This document shows positions 62,047-64,000 of a stretch of 64,000 nt of DNA, one piece after another. A program made the translations under genes and the position numbers. The DNA comes from UBA2033 sp035345875 (GTDB lineage: Bacteria > Spirochaetota > Leptospiria > Leptospirales > Leptospiraceae), in contig DAORDH010000001.1 of the NCBI GenBank assembly GCA_035345875.1, positions 124,001 to 188,000 on the forward strand, written 5' to 3'. The notes under the pieces were generated by a model. That model was not told where the DNA came from. It saw nothing but the letters and a program-made list of their open reading frames with translations, and ran no database searches. Each line of letters begins with the position of its first letter. Within the stretch, counting starts at the first letter, position 1.

Positions 62047-64000
62047 ATGGCAGAACCAAACTCAAAGAATAATAATGAAAATGTAGCTGCTCCGTCAATT
62101 CCTACCAAAGCTACAGTTAGCGACAAGACAGTTTTAGTTAAGACACCTCAGTCTATGAATAGTCTTTCTGCAACCTCTCGTTGCATCATGGACGAGTTGC
62201 GTGATCGTCATAAAGGGAAAGATCGTCCTGGATCTAAGCCATTGCACCCGACAGAACTCATCACTCTAGATAGAATCATTGATCATTTACATAAGTATTC
62301 AAATTTAAGTGAACAGGCAAAATCAAATGCATCCATTGATCAAGCACTGAGACAGTTAACCGATGCAGATAATAATGGTAGGGAACGAATGGCCTACCTA
62401 TATCCGTTTTTAATTAAAAGTGGTGTTAAAGTTATCGCGAAAATTGCTCTCATTTCACCTCAATATACACATGAGATAAATGTAAAAAATTATAGAGAAA
62501 CTTGTTTTGATTACTCAAGAGCAATGGTAGATTTAATACTATCCAATCGAGCAAAACGAATCAAAGAAATTGATGAAAACAATCCCGGGAATTTTCTTTT
62601 CCAAAAAAATAAATCAGGAGCTCTTTGGTTAAATCCAAATAATTGTTCTCTGGAAGCTGAAATAGGTCATTTATTGAAAGGCGGATTTAAACCTTATTCT
62701 TATATCCCAATCAAGGATTTCATTGATGATTTCATAGAATATGGAAACCAAAAAGGTGTATTAGAAATGGTAATGCCTGGCTACCATATGATAATAGATG
62801 AGATAGAATTAAAAGATGATGGCAGTTATCTGCGACCTCCTGAAATCGTTAATCACTATAGAGCACAAGCAGATGGACTTGAAAAATTTGCCTTAGAACA
62901 GCTCCGAAAATTAGCAGAAGAAGGCAATCTAAGTGATTTTAAATACAAGTTAAATGAATACAAACGAGAACATGTAGACTTGGCTCCAGATGGTAGACGT
63001 CAGTCGCGAGAAAAAGTTAAAGTTCTATTAGATCTGGTTAAGTCTTTCCCGTTTGAAAAATTCAATTCCGAATTCTCACGATCTGTTCAAAACACATGCA
63101 ATCTATCTGTGCGAATAGTAGAAAAATTCATGAGTGATATGAATAATCTCATCGATAGAAAATATTCTTCTATATATAATAAGTTGTCAAAATCACTTGA
63201 AAAATTGATTACTGAGCATACAAAAAATGAGCTTACTATTTTAAATTTAGATTTAAATGAAGAAGTGGAAAGAGCTGGCATAAAAGATCCAGAAAAAGTA
63301 AAATCATTTTCCGAAAGATTAAAAAAAGATATTTCAAATAATTTTGGAAGCTATGCTACTAAGGATGACAGCGGTAAACAAGCATTTTACGTTGTTGACC
63401 AAAGTTATATGGCAAGTGTTCTACATAAAATGGCATCCATTGCGGTCTCAAATCCAGAATATAAAAAAGAACTAGAGTTTGCAAAAATTATCAATCAAGA
63501 ACTGACGCTTCAGAAAAATCCAAAACTAAATACAAATATAAAAGAAGATCATGTTAGCAAATTAACTTCTGACATGAACACATTAGAGCAACAGGAAAGG
63601 GAAAGATTAAAGAGAGAAGCATTTCAAAGAAAATTTAATCTACCAGTAGGGTTAATGGTATTTATCCCAATTATGGCTATCTTTCTTATCATCTCATTCG
63701 TTGAGGCAAGTCTTGCAGCAATCCTGTTTGGACTTGTAATCAGTGGTGGAGCGGGACTTGCAGCTGCCATCTACTTCAGAAAAAAAGATCAACCATCTGA
63801 TAAGAAAAATCAATCTAAACAGGGAATGTTTGGCTCTGAAATAATGACAGATACAGCGATGCAAAAAGCGATAGAAGAAGATATTAAAGGTAAAGAAGAT
63901 AAAACAAGTATCATTGCCAGAGCTGCCATTCACCATGTATTTCCAAAAAAATACAATACGATAGAAGAAAAGCTGTATGATATCAATATGCTCCGAACAA
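62047..64000 (+). CDS. Two-TM protein paralogue of 3132-5387, 3' end outside window
   Basis: An open frame starts with ATG at 62047 and continues past the window edge, giving 651 residues so far. It has the same order as the protein at 3132-5387: an acidic, helical N-terminal region with YLYPFLI, YRETCFDYSR (about 158), GFKPYSYIPIKDFIDDF (about 220) and PGYHMIIDE blocks, a long coiled region, then two adjacent membrane helices (about 535-580; VGLMVFIPIMAIFLIISF and a Gly/Ala-rich second) and a basic FRKK end. Function is unknown. It follows the ECF sigma/anti-sigma operon with a terminator-like hairpin between. The ribosome binding site is poor. Confidence 0.8.
   Translation, partial: MAEPNSKNNNENVAAPSIPTKATVSDKTVLVKTPQSMNSLSATSRCIMDELRDRHKGKDRPGSKPLHPTELITLDRIIDHLHKYSNLSEQAKSNASIDQALRQLTDADNNGRERMAYLYPFLIKSGVKVIAKIALISPQYTHEINVKNYRETCFDYSRAMVDLILSNRAKRIKEIDENNPGNFLFQKNKSGALWLNPNNCSLEAEIGHLLKGGFKPYSYIPIKDFIDDFIEYGNQKGVLEMVMPGYHMIIDEIELKDDGSYLRPPEIVNHYRAQADGLEKFALEQLRKLAEEGNLSDFKYKLNEYKREHVDLAPDGRRQSREKVKVLLDLVKSFPFEKFNSEFSRSVQNTCNLSVRIVEKFMSDMNNLIDRKYSSIYNKLSKSLEKLITEHTKNELTILNLDLNEEVERAGIKDPEKVKSFSERLKKDISNNFGSYATKDDSGKQAFYVVDQSYMASVLHKMASIAVSNPEYKKELEFAKIINQELTLQKNPKLNTNIKEDHVSKLTSDMNTLEQQERERLKREAFQRKFNLPVGLMVFIPIMAIFLIISFVEASLAAILFGLVISGGAGLAAAIYFRKKDQPSDKKNQSKQGMFGSEIMTDTAMQKAIEEDIKGKEDKTSIIARAAIHHVFPKKYNTIEEKLYDINMLRT

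Noticed and set aside
1..64000. tRNA, rRNA, CRISPR, insertion sequences, prophage
   Set aside because: Looked for CCA-ended cloverleafs, repeat-spacer arrays, transposase motifs and terminal repeats; none found by eye, though a computed search could still find a tRNA.

Overview
The window is AT-rich (by eye about one third G+C), gene-dense chromosomal DNA, most likely from a spirochaete of the family Leptospiraceae (Leptospira or a close relative). Supporting signs are a DUF1564-type protein (a family I know only from leptospires), a very long Ser/Thr kinase-ATPase-GAF-SpoIIE chimera typical of these bacteria, many soluble PAS histidine kinases, several lipoproteins with short lipoboxes, and the order lptB-rpoN-hprK-ptsH-ntrY-ntrX. 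I found no rRNA, tRNA, CRISPR array, insertion sequence or phage module.

Layout. 1-8044: an SH3-like lipoprotein (cut by the window edge), a TPR protein, an exported HEIGH zinc metallopeptidase, a two-TM protein of unknown function paired with a double cyclic-nucleotide-binding protein, and a lipoprotein plus PagL-like outer-membrane pair. 8041-11333: a GAF-SpoIIE phosphatase-TPR protein translationally coupled to an ammonium transporter. 11334-13788: a long non-coding leader with strong hairpins ahead of recN; recN and lysA converge on one palindrome holding both stop codons. 13780-17851: lysA, an aldehyde dehydrogenase, a Lon-N-domain protein and a small XRE regulator beside a possible sigma-factor remnant. 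17928-23800: three tandem soluble PAS histidine kinases.

24126-36911 is one long, tightly overlapping plus-strand block: OstA-like protein, lptB, rpoN, hprK, ptsH, NtrY/NtrX-type two-component pair, an RNA uracil methyltransferase, a DUF167 protein, an SH3 protein, a divergent Fe-S uracil-DNA-glycosylase-like protein and priA. It joins LPS export, sigma-54 control, HPr phosphorylation signalling and replication restart. 37099-48661 is a signalling cluster: the giant kinase/ATPase/phosphatase gene, which is one continuous frame broken only by two in-frame stop codons, then a 1682-residue hybrid kinase and a receiver-kinase protein. 48712-55143 holds panC, an nfeD gene with three tandem SPFH genes, a conserved unknown, a PdxA-family gene, a small membrane protein and a lipoprotein. 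55360-64000 holds gatB, the DUF1564 protein, an exported spermidine-synthase-like protein, an orphan HPt, a DUF2079 membrane protein, an ECF sigma factor with its likely anti-sigma factor, and a truncated paralogue of the unknown two-TM protein at 3132-5387.

The observations most worth following are the doubly interrupted giant gene, the structured recN leader, loss of one entire zinc site in PriA, the UDG-like protein coupled to priA, and the paralogous two-TM proteins attached to two different regulators (cyclic nucleotide versus ECF sigma). All functional calls come from motif reading by eye; no database search was run.
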